From the NCBI RefSeq assembly GCF_008710705.1, contig NZ_VYRZ01000001.1:1-64000 (forward strand): a stretch of 64,000 nt of DNA. The letters run 5' to 3'. Under the pieces are notes generated by a model. It was not told where the DNA came from and made no database searches. It saw only the letters and a program-made list of their open reading frames with translations. Positions 32,859 to 41,669 of the stretch are shown here, piece by piece. Within the stretch, counting starts at the first letter, position 1. The number at the start of each line of letters is the position of its first letter. The stretch is from Microbacterium radiodurans. GTDB lineage: Bacteria; Actinomycetota; Actinomycetes; Actinomycetales; Microbacteriaceae. Both the position numbers and the translations under genes were made by a program.

Positions 32859-33446
32859 TTACTTCTTGTCGTCCTCGGCGGGAGCCTCGGTCGCGTCCTC
32901 GGCGGCGGCCTCGGCGGCAGCGCCCTCCTCGGGGGACTCGGCGCCGGCGTCGGCCGCCTCGTCGGTGTTCTCGACCTCGGGAGCCTCGGTGGCCTCCTCG
33001 GCGGGAGCCTCCGCGGCGGGGGTCTCCTCGGCAACGGGAGCAGCCGCGGCAGGAGCCGACTTCTTGGCCGACTTCGCCTTCGGCGTCACCGGCTCGAGGA
33101 CGAGCTCGATGACGGCCATGGGCGCGTTGTCGCCCTTGCGGTTGCCGATCTTCGTGATGCGGGTGTAACCGCCCTCGCGCTCGGCGACCAGCGGAGCGAT
33201 CTCGGCGAACAGCTCGTGCACGACGCTCTTGTCGCCGATGACCGACGCGACGCGACGGCGGGCGTGCAGGTCGCCGCGCTTGGCGAACGTCACGAGGCGC
33301 TCGGCGTAGGGACGCAGGCGCTTGGCCTTGGTCTCCGTCGTCGTGATCGACTTGTGCGTGAAGAGGGCTGCGGCGAGGTTCGCGAGAAGCAGGCGCTCGT
33401 GGGCGGGGCCGCCTCCGAGGCGGGGACCCTTGGTGGGCTTAGGCAT
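32859..33446 (-). CDS. rplQ: 50S ribosomal protein L17 with a long acidic tail
   Basis: The 195-residue protein begins with a full L17 core ([28 protein letters not shown], shown in part; about residues 1-120, ending IELVLEPV). L17 binds near the exit tunnel of the 50S subunit. Standard bacterial L17 is near 120-130 residues; the extra about 70 residues are Ala/Glu/Pro-rich with many AEAPAEE-type repeats and little order. Actinobacterial L17 proteins often carry such tails, but its use is unknown. It lies 29 bp after rpoA and ends at a terminator. Confidence 0.96.
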   Translation of the reverse strand: MPKPTKGPRLGGGPAHERLLLANLAAALFTHKSITTTETKAKRLRPYAERLVTFAKRGDLHARRRVASVIGDKSVVHELFAEIAPLVAEREGGYTRITKIGNRKGDNAPMAVIELVLEPVTPKAKSAKKSAPAAAAPVAEETPAAEAPAEEATEAPEVENTDEAADAGAESPEEGAAAEAAAEDATEAPAEDDKK

Positions 33447-33475
33447 GTCTCATTACTCCAGGAAGAAAAGGGGGC

Positions 33476-34465
33476 TCAAAGGTTCTCGTCGTCGTATCCG
33501 CCGTAGAAGTGCGCACCGTCGAACCCGGGAACCGAGTCCTTCAGCGACAGGCCGAGGGAGACGAGCTTGTCGCGCACCTCGTCGACCGACTTCTGACCGA
33601 AGTTGCGGATGTTCATGAGCTGCGTCTCCGACAGGGCGACGAGCTCCGAGACCGTGTTGATGCCTTCGCGCTTGAGGCAGTTGTACGAGCGCACCGACAG
33701 GTCGAGGTCCTCGATCGGCATCGACAGCTCGTTGGTGAGGACCTCCGCGACCGGAGCGGGTCCGATCTCGATGCCCTCGGCCTCGACGTTCAGCTCGCGG
33801 GCGAGACCGAACAGCTCGGTGAGCGTGCGGCCGGCCGACGCGACGGCGTCGCGAGCCGAGATCGACGACTTCGTCTCGACGTCCAGCACCAGCTTGTCGA
33901 AGTCGGTGCGCTCACCGGCACGAGTCGCCTCGACGCGGTAGCTGACCTTCAGGACGGGCGAGTAGATCGAGTCGATCGGGATCTGACCGGCCTCGGCGTA
34001 CTCGTTGCGGTTCTGCGTCGCCGAGACGTATCCGCGGCCGCGCTCGATGACGAGCTCGAGCTCGAACTTGGCGCTGTCGTTGAGCGTCGCGATGACGAGG
34101 TCGGGGTTGTGCACCTCGACACCGGCCGGCGCGGAGATGTCGGCGGCGGTGACCTCACCGGCGCCGGTCTTGCGCAGGTACGCGGTGATGGGCTCGTCGC
34201 GCTCGGACGAGACGACGAGCTGCTTGATGTTGAGGATGATCTCGGTGACATCCTCCTTCACGCCCGGGATGGTGCTGAACTCGTGCAGCACGCCGTCGAA
34301 GCGGATGCTGGTGACTGCGGCGCCGGGGATCGACGACAGCAGGCTACGGCGCAGTGCGTTGCCGATCGTGTAGCCGAAGCCGGGCTCGAGCGGCTCGACG
34401 ACGAAACGGCTGCGGAATTCGCCGATCTTCTCCTCGGTCAGAGTGGGACGCTGTGCGATGAGCAC
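33476..34465 (-). CDS. rpoA: RNA polymerase alpha subunit
   Basis: The 329-residue subunit starts the assembly of core RNA polymerase and binds regulators and UP elements. The N-terminal assembly domain (about 1-230) contains [22 protein letters not shown]; the C-terminal domain (about 245-315) contains [20 protein letters not shown] and the helix-hairpin-helix [15 protein letters not shown]. The start is GTG with AAGGAAC upstream. A strong hairpin separates it from rpsK, and a TATAGC box precedes it, so rpoA-rplQ is probably transcribed on its own. S4, usually just upstream in actinobacteria, is absent. Confidence 0.97.
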   Translation of the reverse strand: MLIAQRPTLTEEKIGEFRSRFVVEPLEPGFGYTIGNALRRSLLSSIPGAAVTSIRFDGVLHEFSTIPGVKEDVTEIILNIKQLVVSSERDEPITAYLRKTGAGEVTAADISAPAGVEVHNPDLVIATLNDSAKFELELVIERGRGYVSATQNRNEYAEAGQIPIDSIYSPVLKVSYRVEATRAGERTDFDKLVLDVETKSSISARDAVASAGRTLTELFGLARELNVEAEGIEIGPAPVAEVLTNELSMPIEDLDLSVRSYNCLKREGINTVSELVALSETQLMNIRNFGQKSVDEVRDKLVSLGLSLKDSVPGFDGAHFYGGYDDENL

Positions 34466-34491
34466 TATGTGTTCCTTTCAGTCACGTGCCC

Positions 34492-34497
34492 GCTATA
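34492..34497 (-). promoter_or_regulatory. Candidate -10 box of rpoA-rplQ
   Basis: TATAGC on the minus strand lies 26 bp before the rpoA start and after the rpsK terminator. No firm -35 is visible. Confidence 0.4.
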
Positions 34498-34548
34498 TGA
34501 CACGTGCGATTCAGTGAGGTATTGAGTTTTCACAGAAAACGACGGAGT

Positions 34549-34575
34549 CCGGATGCCGCGTGGTGCGGCATCCGG
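34549..34575 (-). terminator. Terminator between rpsK and rpoA
   Basis: CCGGATGCCGC, a five-base loop and GCGGCATCCGG form a perfect 11-bp stem. On the minus strand CGTCGTTTTCTG follows, a T-rich tract. Confidence 0.85.
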
Positions 34576-34587
34576 ATCCGTGTCGGC

Positions 34588-34986
34588 TCAGACGCGACGG
34601 CGCTTGGGGGGACGGCAGCCGTTGTGGGCCTGGGGAGTGACGTCCTGGATGGACCCCACCTCGAGGCCGGCGGCCGTCAGCGAGCGGATCGCGGTCTCGC
34701 GGCCCGAACCCGGGCCCTTGACGAAGACGTCGACCTTCTTGACGCCGTGCTCCTGCGCCTGACGCGCAGCGGACTCGGCGGCCATGCCGGCGGCGTACGG
34801 GGTCGACTTGCGCGAGCCCTTGAAGCCGACGCCACCCGAGGATGCCCAGCTGATGACGGCGCCCGACGGGTCGGTGATCGAGACGATCGTGTTGTTGAAC
34901 GTCGACTTGATGTGGGCGTGGCCCAGCGCGATGTTCTTCTTCTCCTTGCGGCGCGGCTTGCGCGCTGCGGACTTGGCCTGTGCCAT
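34588..34986 (-). CDS. rpsK: 30S ribosomal protein S11
   Basis: The 132-residue protein lines the platform of the 30S subunit near the mRNA exit. Family pieces are [40 protein letters not shown] and the C-terminal [17 protein letters not shown]. It follows rpsM by 34 bp and is the last gene before a strong terminator. The basic N-terminus ([17 protein letters not shown]) is typical of actinobacterial S11. Confidence 0.97.
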   Translation of the reverse strand: MAQAKSAARKPRRKEKKNIALGHAHIKSTFNNTIVSITDPSGAVISWASSGGVGFKGSRKSTPYAAGMAAESAARQAQEHGVKKVDVFVKGPGSGRETAIRSLTAAGLEVGSIQDVTPQAHNGCRPPKRRRV

Positions 34987-35020
34987 GTGCGTGTTCTCCT
35001 AAACCTGTGGGGGCCGCGCC

Positions 35021-35395
35021 TTAGCGCGCCTTCTTCTTGCCGGCGACGGTGCGCTTGGGACCCTTGCGCGTACGCGCGTTGGTCTTGGTGCGCTGGCCGC
35101 GCACAGGAAGGCCACGACGGTGGCGGATGCCCTCGTAGGAGCCGATCTCGACCTTGCGGCGGATGTCGGCGGCGACCTCGCGGCGGAGATCACCCTCGAC
35201 CTTGTAGTTGCCTTCGATGTAGTCGCGGAGGGCGACGAGCTGGTCGTCGCTGAGGTCCTTGACGCGGATGTTCTCGTCGATCTGCGTCGCCGCGAGGATC
35301 TCGTTCGAACGGGTACGGCCCACGCCGAAGATGTACGTGAGGGCGATCACCACGCGCTTGTCGCGCGGGATGTCAACGCCGGCAAGACGTGCCAT
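35021..35395 (-). CDS. rpsM: 30S ribosomal protein S13
   Basis: The 124-residue protein sits in the 30S head and contacts the 50S and P-site tRNA. It begins [20 protein letters not shown], has the helix-turn [17 protein letters not shown], and ends with the basic tail [20 protein letters not shown] 153-bp gap with a small hairpin (TGCCGCG/CGCGGCA near 35530-35545) separates it from rpmJ; a TACAAC box nearby may give it its own promoter. Confidence 0.97.
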   Translation of the reverse strand: MARLAGVDIPRDKRVVIALTYIFGVGRTRSNEILAATQIDENIRVKDLSDDQLVALRDYIEGNYKVEGDLRREVAADIRRKVEIGSYEGIRHRRGLPVRGQRTKTNARTRKGPKRTVAGKKKAR

Positions 35396-35548
35396 GCGGG
35401 TCTCCTAGGAGTATTCGAAGGTGTGGAGCAGCACCGGTGCCCGGGCCTTCGTCCCGAGGTGTCCCCCGCCGGCGGACCGGTCGGGTTCTGGTGCTGCTGG
35501 AAGATGTTGAGTTGTATTCGACCGGTGCCGCGCGGACGCGGCATCCGA

Positions 35549-35665
35549 TCAGCCCTGGCGCTGCTTGTGACGCGGGTTCGACTTGCAGATGACCATGACG
35601 CGACCGTGGCGACGGATGACCTTGCAGTGGTCGCAGATGGGCTTGACGGAGGGGTTGACCTTCAT
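35549..35665 (-). CDS. rpmJ: 50S ribosomal protein L36 (zinc-binding form)
   Basis: This 38-residue protein begins [16 protein letters not shown] and keeps the zinc ligands of the C+ form: Cys in ICDHC (two), Cys in MVICKSN and His in PRHKQRQG. It binds 23S rRNA. It lies between infA and rpsM in the normal bacterial order, 73 bp after infA. It is too short for usual length limits but is certain from sequence and place. Confidence 0.96.
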   Translation of the reverse strand: MKVNPSVKPICDHCKVIRRHGRVMVICKSNPRHKQRQG

Positions 35666-35738
35666 GATTTCCTGATTCGCTGTCTTCGCCGGCGGGCCGG
35701 AGCCCGGGGCGTTACTTCTCGACCGGAGCGCTCTGAGC

Positions 35739-35960
35739 TCAGCGGTAGCGGTAGACGATGCGGCCGCGCGTGAGGTCGTAGGGGCTGAGCTCCACGACGA
35801 CGCGGTCCTCGGGGATGATGCGGATGTAGTTCTGCCGCATCTTGCCCGAGATCGTTGCGAGGACCTTGTGTCCGTTGCTGAGCTCGACGCGGAACATCGC
35901 GTTGGGCAGAGCCTCGGAGATCACGCCCTCGATCTCGATGACACCGTCTTTCTTGGCCAT
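35739..35960 (-). CDS. infA: Translation initiation factor IF-1
   Basis: The 73-residue protein is one OB fold that binds the ribosomal A site during initiation. It begins [20 protein letters not shown], with [26 protein letters not shown] (in part) and ends [11 protein letters not shown]. The open frame extends upstream, but the family start is the ATG at 35960. A TATGCT box lies about 90 bp upstream, so infA begins a new unit after the reversed AbiEi-like gene. Confidence 0.96.
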   Translation of the reverse strand: MAKKDGVIEIEGVISEALPNAMFRVELSNGHKVLATISGKMRQNYIRIIPEDRVVVELSPYDLTRGRIVYRYR

Positions 35961-36049
35961 ACGCTCGCTTACAGTTGTGCAGACCGGTCGGTCTGCGTTG
36001 GATGGGATGTTGGTGACACGCCGATGAAGGCGCAACGCACCAAAGATCA

Positions 36050-36055
36050 AGCATA
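36050..36055 (-). promoter_or_regulatory. Candidate -10 box of infA
   Basis: TATGCT on the minus strand leads to an 85-90 nt leader with a short hairpin (GCAGACC/GGTCTGC near 35980-35997). The G-rich tract at 36105-36133 lies about 50 bp further upstream. Confidence 0.5.
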
Positions 36056-36104
36056 CGCGCTACCGCACGCCCCCACAACTCGCCGTATCTCTCCCGGCGC
36101 GTCG

Positions 36105-36133
36105 CCCCCTCCCCCCTCCCCCCCCTCCCCCCT
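36105..36133 (-). other. G-quadruplex-type tract upstream of infA
   Basis: On the minus strand the run is A, six G, A, eight G, A, six G, A, five G: four G-tracts with single-adenine loops, the arrangement that forms the most stable parallel quadruplexes. It lies 50-80 bp upstream of the infA -10 on the non-template strand. Confidence 0.85.
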
Positions 36134-36161
36134 AGCCGGCCCCGCGCTCCCCGGCCTGCGC

Positions 36162-36235
36162 GCGAGACTCGGTTCCTGCCGCGAGACTCGCCCTGTGCCG
36201 CTGATTTTCACCGCGCGCGACGATTCTCAGCGAGC
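36162..36235 (+). repeat. Short dispersed-type repeats before the AbiEi-like gene
   Basis: Two 19-bp units beginning GCGAGACTCG (36162-36180, 36181-36199) are followed by TCACCGCGCG-CGA-CGATTCTC (36208-36228). The last block recurs with three central changes behind the gene (37378-37398). The motif GCGAGANTC and its reverse GANTCTCGC make the array partly palindromic. Confidence 0.7.
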
Positions 36236-36330
36236 GAGGCGGCGCGGAGGGGGTGGCGGGCGCGTGGGGGCTTCTCCAGAGGGGCGGGTGGGAGCGGCAG
36301 GCACCACAGGTCCGGGGGGAGCGGCCTGAC

Positions 36331-37368
36331 ATGGCGGCGGCCGGGGGCATGCTCGAGGCCATGCCGCCGCTCTCGCCAACCGCACCCGCTGCGCCCGTCG
36401 CCGTGGTGACCGCACGCGACATCCGCGCGCTCTCGCTGCCGACGCGCGGTCTGCTCCGGATAAGGCACGGCGTCTATGTCGCGCGGGAGCTCTGGGACGC
36501 CGCACCGCCCTGGGAGCGGTATCGCATCCGGGTCGCGGCGTTCCGACTGAGCGATCCCGCAGCGATCCTCGCGTTCGAGTCCGCTGCCGTCGCGCTCGGT
36601 CTCCCCGTATTCGATGAGCCGCGAGACATCCATGTGTTCGCGCCCGAACGCGGGAGCTCGACGCGCTACGGGGACATCTGCGTCCACACGAGCCGCGACG
36701 ATCGGCAGATCGTCGATACGCCGCTCGGGCAGGCGACCGCACTCGCCGACACCGTCGTCGATCTTGCCCGCGTCCTTCCGCCTGCGCAGGCCCTCGCCGT
36801 GGCGGATGCCGCGGCGTCACCGTTCCAGCGCGCAAACGCGTCATTCCGAACCGACCCCGGCGCCGTCTCAGCCCTCGTCGCCGCGCGGATCGACCGTCGG
36901 GGCCGAGCTCGCGTGCGGTGGGTCTGCGAGCGAATGGACGGCCGCGCCGAGTCCACTCTCGAGAGCATGAGCCGCGCCGCGATCGAATGGTATGGGTTCG
37001 AGAGCCCCGAACTGCAGCGCGAGTTCCGGTACGAGGGCCACCACGACCGGGCCGACTTCCTCTTCCCGTCCGTCGGCGCCATTGGGGAGGCGGACGGCTG
37101 GTCGAAGTACGGCCTGCTCGACGCCGCGGAGGCCGCCTCGAGGATGGCCGCCGAGAAGCGTCGCGAAGACCGTCTCAGATGCGCCGGGCATCCCTTCGCC
37201 CGGTGGGAGCACCGGGACGTCGTGGCGACCGGACGCCTCGAGCGCATCCTGCTCGATGCCGGCGTCCGCCGCCTCCGGGCACCGCATCCCGCCTACCTCG
37301 CCACCCTGAGCAGCAATCCGCGCGCACGTCGGCGAGAACCTCCGCCTGCGCCGAGAGTCACTCGCTGA
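36331..37368 (+). CDS. AbiEi-antitoxin-like protein with a DUF559-like C-terminus
   Basis: The 345-residue protein starts with a winged-helix region (about residues 25-60; VTARDIRALSLPTRGLLRIRHGVYV) like the N-terminal domain of AbiEi antitoxins, and the C-terminal half (about 220-310; FEYEGHHDRADFLF-type, here REFRYEGHHDRADFLFP, then IGEADGWSKY) resembles DUF559/Vsr-like nuclease folds. Such stand-alone proteins are frequent in actinobacteria, and whether they act as antitoxins is unproved; no partner toxin gene lies here. It is the only plus-strand gene between rplQ and the FHA gene and is flanked by related short repeats, so it may be an insertion. ATG 36331 or 36361 is possible. Confidence 0.72.
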   Translation: MAAAGGMLEAMPPLSPTAPAAPVAVVTARDIRALSLPTRGLLRIRHGVYVARELWDAAPPWERYRIRVAAFRLSDPAAILAFESAAVALGLPVFDEPRDIHVFAPERGSSTRYGDICVHTSRDDRQIVDTPLGQATALADTVVDLARVLPPAQALAVADAAASPFQRANASFRTDPGAVSALVAARIDRRGRARVRWVCERMDGRAESTLESMSRAAIEWYGFESPELQREFRYEGHHDRADFLFPSVGAIGEADGWSKYGLLDAAEAASRMAAEKRREDRLRCAGHPFARWEHRDVVATGRLERILLDAGVRRLRAPHPAYLATLSSNPRARRREPPPAPRVTR

Positions 37369-37403
37369 CGGTGAGTGTCACCGCGCGGTGCGATTCTCGC
37401 GAG
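37350..37403 (+). repeat. Short dispersed-type repeats behind the AbiEi-like gene
   Basis: CGAGAGTCACTCG and GTGAGTGTCACCGCGCGG, then CGATTCTCGCGAG, copy the units found before the gene. They overlap its last codons and the following 35 bp. Confidence 0.65.
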
Positions 37404-37421
37404 CTCCGAGCCCGAGGCGGG

Positions 37422-38105
37422 TCAGTTGAAGAGCGAGGCGAAGGAACCGACGGCGGGGATGCTGCTGTTGGCGATCGTCTCGCCGTTGACCGCGAGCGTC
37501 GGGGTGCCGATCCCCTGCGACCCGGGCTGGATCGGGGTGTTCTTGGTCATCGAGGTGACGTAGTCGCCGAAGGTGCGGTCGGTCACGCACGAGTCGATGC
37601 CCGTGACCCCGACGTCGGAGGCGATCGCGAGGATCTCGTCGTCGGTCAGCCCGGTCGACTGCTCGGCCGGCTGCTTCTCGAACATCTCCTGCATGAACGG
37701 GTACGCGGCATCCGGGTCCGCCTCGGCGACGCAGTACATGGCGTTCGCCGCGCGGGTCGAATACTCGGTTCCCTGCGAGTAGCGATCGAGGATCGAGATG
37801 GGGTGGATGTTGAGCGTGATCGTGCCTTCGTCGACGAGATCGGTGATCTCGGGCCCGTAGGTCGTCTCGAACTGACCGCAGATCGGGCACATGAAGTCGA
37901 TGTAGGTGTCGAGCGTCTGCGATCCCTCGCCGACGGCGACCGCGCCGGTCTCCTGGTCGATCCCCGCGCCGGACGGCGGCGTGCCGGGGTCGGTCGCGGC
38001 GTTGTTCATCCAGACGACCAGCGCGACCACGAGGGCCACCACCACGACGACGGCCGTCGAGATCCAGATCGCGAACCAGTTGGTCTTACCCGTGGCAGCC
38101 GCCAT
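37422..38105 (-). CDS. DsbA-like membrane-anchored thiol-disulfide protein
   Basis: The 227-residue protein has one N-terminal membrane helix (about residues 12-36, FAIWISTAVVVVVALVVALVVW) and an extracytoplasmic thioredoxin fold. The active site CPIC lies in TYIDFMCPICGQFE (about residue 75), and GIGTPTLAVNGE carries the cis-proline. CPxC proteins of this type (DsbA/DsbG-like) make or repair disulfides outside the membrane. It follows map by 21 bp with GGAGAA before the ATG, so it ends the secY-adk-map unit. Disulfide formation may serve exported proteins that pass through SecY. Confidence 0.87.
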   Translation of the reverse strand: MAAATGKTNWFAIWISTAVVVVVALVVALVVWMNNAATDPGTPPSGAGIDQETGAVAVGEGSQTLDTYIDFMCPICGQFETTYGPEITDLVDEGTITLNIHPISILDRYSQGTEYSTRAANAMYCVAEADPDAAYPFMQEMFEKQPAEQSTGLTDDEILAIASDVGVTGIDSCVTDRTFGDYVTSMTKNTPIQPGSQGIGTPTLAVNGETIANSSIPAVGSFASLFN

Positions 38106-38126
38106 CACACTTCTCCAGCCGAATAC

Positions 38127-38960
38127 TCAGACGATTTCCGTAGGCACGATTCCATACGGTGCGAGTCCCGCGGCGCCACCATCGGGGGCCGTGAGAACCC
38201 AGATGCCCCCATCATGCACCGCGACGCTATGTTCCCAATGAGAGCCATCGGTGCCGTCGACGGTCGACACGGTCCAGTCATCGTCCTCGGTGAAGGTCTC
38301 CTCGGATCCGGCGACGACCATCGGCTCGATCGCGAGGACCAGACCGGGCTTCACCTCGGGGCCGAGGTCCGCCACGCGGTAGTTGAAGACCGAGGGAGCC
38401 TCGTGCATCTTCCGTCCGATGCCGTGCCCGACATAGTCGCGGAGGATGCCGTATCCCTCCCCCGAGCTCTCGATGGACGTCTGGATCGCGTCGCCGATCT
38501 CTCCGATGTGCCGGGCGTGCGCGAGAGCGGCGATGCCGGCCCAGAGCGACTGCTCGGTCACGTCCGACAGGCGCTGGCGCGCAGCCACGAGCTCGGGACG
38601 GTCGGGATCCGGAACGACCACGGTGAACGCCGAGTCGCCGTTCCAACCACGGAACTGGGCTCCGGCGTCGATCGAGAGGATGTCACCCGGTTCGAGGGGG
38701 CGCTCGTCGGGGATGCCGTGCACCACCGCCGCGTTCACCGACGCGCACACGGTGTGCCGGTACCCGCGGACGAGCTGGAAGTTCGACTCGCCGCCGCGGG
38801 AGCGGATGACCTCATCGGCGACGGCGTCGAGTTCCAGCGTCGTCACGCCGGGAGCGATGCGCTCGCGGACGGCTCGCAGCGCCTCGGCCGTGATGAGACC
38901 GGGCTCGATCATCGCCCGCAGCTGCGCGGGCGACTTGTAGATCGAACGGCGCCCGATCAC
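38127..38960 (-). CDS. map: Type I methionine aminopeptidase
   Basis: The 277-residue enzyme removes the starting methionine from new proteins. The two-metal site is visible: Asp in [17 protein letters not shown] (two), His in [14 protein letters not shown], Glu in VLAIEPMVV and Glu in [10 protein letters not shown]; the substrate His is in [12 protein letters not shown]. It begins [17 protein letters not shown]. It overlaps the adk stop by four bases, so the two are coupled, and leads to the DsbA-like gene. Confidence 0.96.
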   Translation of the reverse strand: MIGRRSIYKSPAQLRAMIEPGLITAEALRAVRERIAPGVTTLELDAVADEVIRSRGGESNFQLVRGYRHTVCASVNAAVVHGIPDERPLEPGDILSIDAGAQFRGWNGDSAFTVVVPDPDRPELVAARQRLSDVTEQSLWAGIAALAHARHIGEIGDAIQTSIESSGEGYGILRDYVGHGIGRKMHEAPSVFNYRVADLGPEVKPGLVLAIEPMVVAGSEETFTEDDDWTVSTVDGTDGSHWEHSVAVHDGGIWVLTAPDGGAAGLAPYGIVPTEIV

Positions 38961-39544
38961 GCCGTGATGCCGCGGGCGGCCAGAGCTGCGGTGATGCGCT
39001 CGGTGATCTCATCGAGCGAGCCGACGCCGTCGACCTCGTCGACGATGCCCCGCTCGCGGAACACGTCGAGGATCGGTGCGGTCTCGCGCTCGTAGATCGC
39101 GAGCCGCTTGGCGATCGACTCCTCGTTGTCGTCGGCGCGCCCCTGCTCGGCGGCGCGCTTGCTGAGGCGTGCGATCGACTCCTCGCGCGGCACGACGAGC
39201 TCGATGACCGCCGTCAGCTCCTCGCCGCGTCCGCTCAGGAAGGCGTCGAGGTCGCCGACCTGGCCGAGGTTGCGGGGGTACCCGTCGAGGAGGAAGCCCG
39301 GAGCCGCATCCGCCTGCTCGAGCCGGTCACGGACGATCGCGCTCGTCAGCTCGTCGGGGACGAGGTCCCCCGCGTCGATGATGGCCTTGACCTGCGTGCC
39401 CAGCTCGGTTCCCTCCGCGACGTTCGAGCGGAAGACGTCGCCCGTGGAGACGGCCGGGATGCCGAGAGCCCCGGCGATGCGGACGCCCTGCGTCCCCTTG
39501 CCCGACCCCTGGGGCCCGACGATGAGCAGACGCGCCGCCGTCAT
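38957..39544 (-). CDS. adk: Adenylate kinase
   Basis: The 195-residue enzyme interconverts ATP, ADP and AMP. The P-loop is [10 protein letters not shown] (about residues 9-18), the AMP site is in [17 protein letters not shown] and FLLDGYPRN, and the lid is the short form ([18 protein letters not shown]) without a zinc site. It is shorter than the long-lid Gram-negative enzyme, as usual in actinobacteria. It overlaps both secY and map by four bases. A much longer frame reaching upstream only runs through secY. Confidence 0.95.
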   Translation of the reverse strand: MTAARLLIVGPQGSGKGTQGVRIAGALGIPAVSTGDVFRSNVAEGTELGTQVKAIIDAGDLVPDELTSAIVRDRLEQADAAPGFLLDGYPRNLGQVGDLDAFLSGRGEELTAVIELVVPREESIARLSKRAAEQGRADDNEESIAKRLAIYERETAPILDVFRERGIVDEVDGVGSLDEITERITAALAARGITA

Positions 39545-40866
39545 CGCAGCAGCCCTTCGTAGTGGCGCTGCTGGAGCTGCGCATCGATCTGCTTCACGGT
39601 TTCGAGGCCGACGCCGACGATGATCAGGATCGACGCACCACCGAACGGGAAGTTCTGGTTGGCGCCGACGGTCGCGAGCGCCAGCAGCGGCAGCAGCGCG
39701 ATGAGGCCGAGGTAGACCGAGCCGGGAGCCGTGATGCGGGTGAGGACGTAGTCGAGGTACTCGGCGGTGGGACGTCCCGCTCGGATGCCGGGGATGAACC
39801 CGCCGTACTTCTTCATGTTGTCGGCGACGTCGACCGGGTTGAAGGTGATCGCGACGTAGAAGTACGTGAAGCCGATGATCAGCAGGAAGTACACCGCCAT
39901 GTAGAGCGGGTGGTCGCCGGTCGTGAAGTACTGCTGGATCCACGCGACCCAGCCGGGGACGTTGCCGTCGGCGTCGGGGGTCTGGTTGAACTGCGCGATG
40001 AGCGCCGGGATGTACAGCAGCGACGAGGCGAAGATGACCGGCACCACACCGGCCATGTTGACCTTGATCGGGATGTACGTGTTCGTGCCGCCGTACGTGC
40101 GACGACCGACCATGCGCTTCGCGTACTGGACCGGGATGCGCCGCTGCGACTGCTCGACGAACACCACGAGGGCGACGACGGCGATGCCGACGGCCAGGAC
40201 GAGGAGGAAGATCTCGAAGCCGCGCGCGACGGCGATCGACCAGAGCGCGGCCGGGAAGGTCGCCGCGATCGAGGTGAAGATGAGGATCGACATGCCGTTG
40301 CCGACACCGCGCTCGGTGACGAGCTCGGCGAACCACATGATGAGGCCGGTGCCGGCGGTCATCGTGATGATCATGAGGAGCTGGGCGTACCAGGCCTCGG
40401 AGGTCAGCACCTGCTCGCACTCCGGGATGCCGGTGACGCCGAACAGCTGGCCCGAACGGGCGACCGTCACGAGAGTCGTCGACTGCAGCAGCGCGAGGGC
40501 GATCGTGAGGTAGCGCGTGTACTGCGTCAGCTTCGCCTGGCCCGACTGGCCCTCCTTGTAGAGGGTCTCGAAGTGCGGGATGACGACGCGCAGCAGCTGC
40601 ACGATGATCGTCGCGGTGATGTAGGGCATCACGCCGAGGGCGAAGATCGACAGCTGCAGCAGGGCGCCGCCCGAGAACAGGTTCACCAGCGACAGGAGTC
40701 CCTGTGCGGTTCCGCTCTGATCGAGGCAGCTCTGCACGTTCGGGAAGTTCACGAACGGCGTCGGCACGTGCGCGCCCAGGCGGTAGATGGCGATGATCGC
40801 CAGGGTGAAGCCGATCTTCCGCCGAAGGTCCGGTGTGCGGAAGACCCGCGCGATGGCGCTGAACAA
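39541..40866 (-). CDS. secY: Preprotein translocase channel subunit SecY
   Basis: The 441-residue protein has ten membrane helices and forms the Sec channel. Typical pieces are the plug region after [26 protein letters not shown] (given in part: [20 protein letters not shown]), GIGNG-like [15 protein letters not shown] and [13 protein letters not shown] before helix ten. The start is TTG, nine bases after GGGAGGA, a start that is unusual here but strongly supported. A strong terminator separates it from rplO, and a TACCCT box at 40921-40916 may be its own -10. It is coupled to adk by a four-base overlap. Confidence 0.96.
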   Translation of the reverse strand: MFSAIARVFRTPDLRRKIGFTLAIIAIYRLGAHVPTPFVNFPNVQSCLDQSGTAQGLLSLVNLFSGGALLQLSIFALGVMPYITATIIVQLLRVVIPHFETLYKEGQSGQAKLTQYTRYLTIALALLQSTTLVTVARSGQLFGVTGIPECEQVLTSEAWYAQLLMIITMTAGTGLIMWFAELVTERGVGNGMSILIFTSIAATFPAALWSIAVARGFEIFLLVLAVGIAVVALVVFVEQSQRRIPVQYAKRMVGRRTYGGTNTYIPIKVNMAGVVPVIFASSLLYIPALIAQFNQTPDADGNVPGWVAWIQQYFTTGDHPLYMAVYFLLIIGFTYFYVAITFNPVDVADNMKKYGGFIPGIRAGRPTAEYLDYVLTRITAPGSVYLGLIALLPLLALATVGANQNFPFGGASILIIVGVGLETVKQIDAQLQQRHYEGLLR

Positions 40867-40960
40867 GTGGATTCCTCCCAGGGATGGGCGGCGTCTCGGG
40901 ACGACACCGTCACTCAGGGTATCCCAGGATGTTCACAGGCGTGCGCCCGGGATACGACGA

Positions 40961-40992
40961 AGCGAGGGCCGGAGCGAACTCCGGCCCTCGCT
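40961..40992 (-). terminator. Terminator between rplO and secY
   Basis: AGCGAGGGCCGGAG, a four-base loop and the exact complement make a 14-bp stem, six bases from the rplO stop. On the minus strand the loop is TTCG and TTCGTCGT follows. Confidence 0.88.
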
Positions 40993-40998
40993 GGCGAC

Positions 40999-41484
40999 TT
41001 ACTTGATCGAGCCGCCCGCTGCGACGATCTTCTGCTCGGCAGAGCCCGAGACCTTGTCGACCGACACGTTCAGCGCGACCGAGATGTCGCCGGTGCCGAG
41101 CACCTTGACCTTCTCGTTCTTGCGGACGGCACCCTTGGCGACCAGGTCGCCGATGGTGACGTCGCCGCCCTGCGGGTAGAGCTCCGCGAGCTTGTCCAGG
41201 TTCACGACCTGGTACTCGACGCGGAACGGGTTCTTGAACCCGCGCAGCTTCGGGGTGCGCATGTGCAGCGGCATCTGCCCACCCTCGAAGCCGGCCTTGA
41301 CCTGGTACCGAGCCTTCTGACCCTTGGTACCGCGGCCTGCCGTCTTACCCTTCGAGCCCTCACCGCGACCGACACGGGTCTTCGCGGTGTTGGATCCGGG
41401 AACGGGACGCAGGTGGTGCACCTTCAGCACACCGGGACGAGCGACCGGAGCCGCCGCCTTCTTGTCGTCCTTCTTCTCAGCCAT
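40999..41484 (-). CDS. rplO: 50S ribosomal protein L15
   Basis: The 161-residue protein joins domains of 23S rRNA. It begins with an acidic-basic stretch ([17 protein letters not shown]) longer than usual, then [33 protein letters not shown] (seen in parts), and ends in [15 protein letters not shown]. It overlaps rpmD by one base and is the last gene before a strong terminator. Confidence 0.96.
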   Translation of the reverse strand: MAEKKDDKKAAAPVARPGVLKVHHLRPVPGSNTAKTRVGRGEGSKGKTAGRGTKGQKARYQVKAGFEGGQMPLHMRTPKLRGFKNPFRVEYQVVNLDKLAELYPQGGDVTIGDLVAKGAVRKNEKVKVLGTGDISVALNVSVDKVSGSAEQKIVAAGGSIK

Positions 41485-41669
41485 CAGTCGATCTCCTCAA
41501 CCTTCACGAGGTGCGCGACGGTCTTGACGTAGCCGCGCGTCTGCGCGTCGTCGGGACGAACGACCGAGTCGTTGATCCGCTTGAGACCCAGCGAACGCAG
41601 CGTGTCGCGCTGGTTCTGCTTCTCACTCACCTTGGACTTGACCTGCGTGACCTTCAGTCGAGCGGCCAT
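41484..41669 (-). CDS. rpmD: 50S ribosomal protein L30
   Basis: The 61-residue protein begins [20 protein letters not shown] and contains [20 protein letters not shown], the usual L30 motif, then [14 protein letters not shown]. The ATG at 41669 overlaps the rpsE stop. A longer frame upstream is part of rpsE. Confidence 0.96.
   Translation of the reverse strand: MAARLKVTQVKSKVSEKQNQRDTLRSLGLKRINDSVVRPDDAQTRGYVKTVAHLVKVEEID

Noticed and set aside
36162..36235. A CRISPR array made of 19-bp repeats
   Set aside because: Only two or three direct units without spacers, and no cas gene is in the window.
38957..40420. A 487-codon protein joined to adenylate kinase
   Set aside because: The first 290 codons are an out-of-frame reading of secY; adk starts at 39544.
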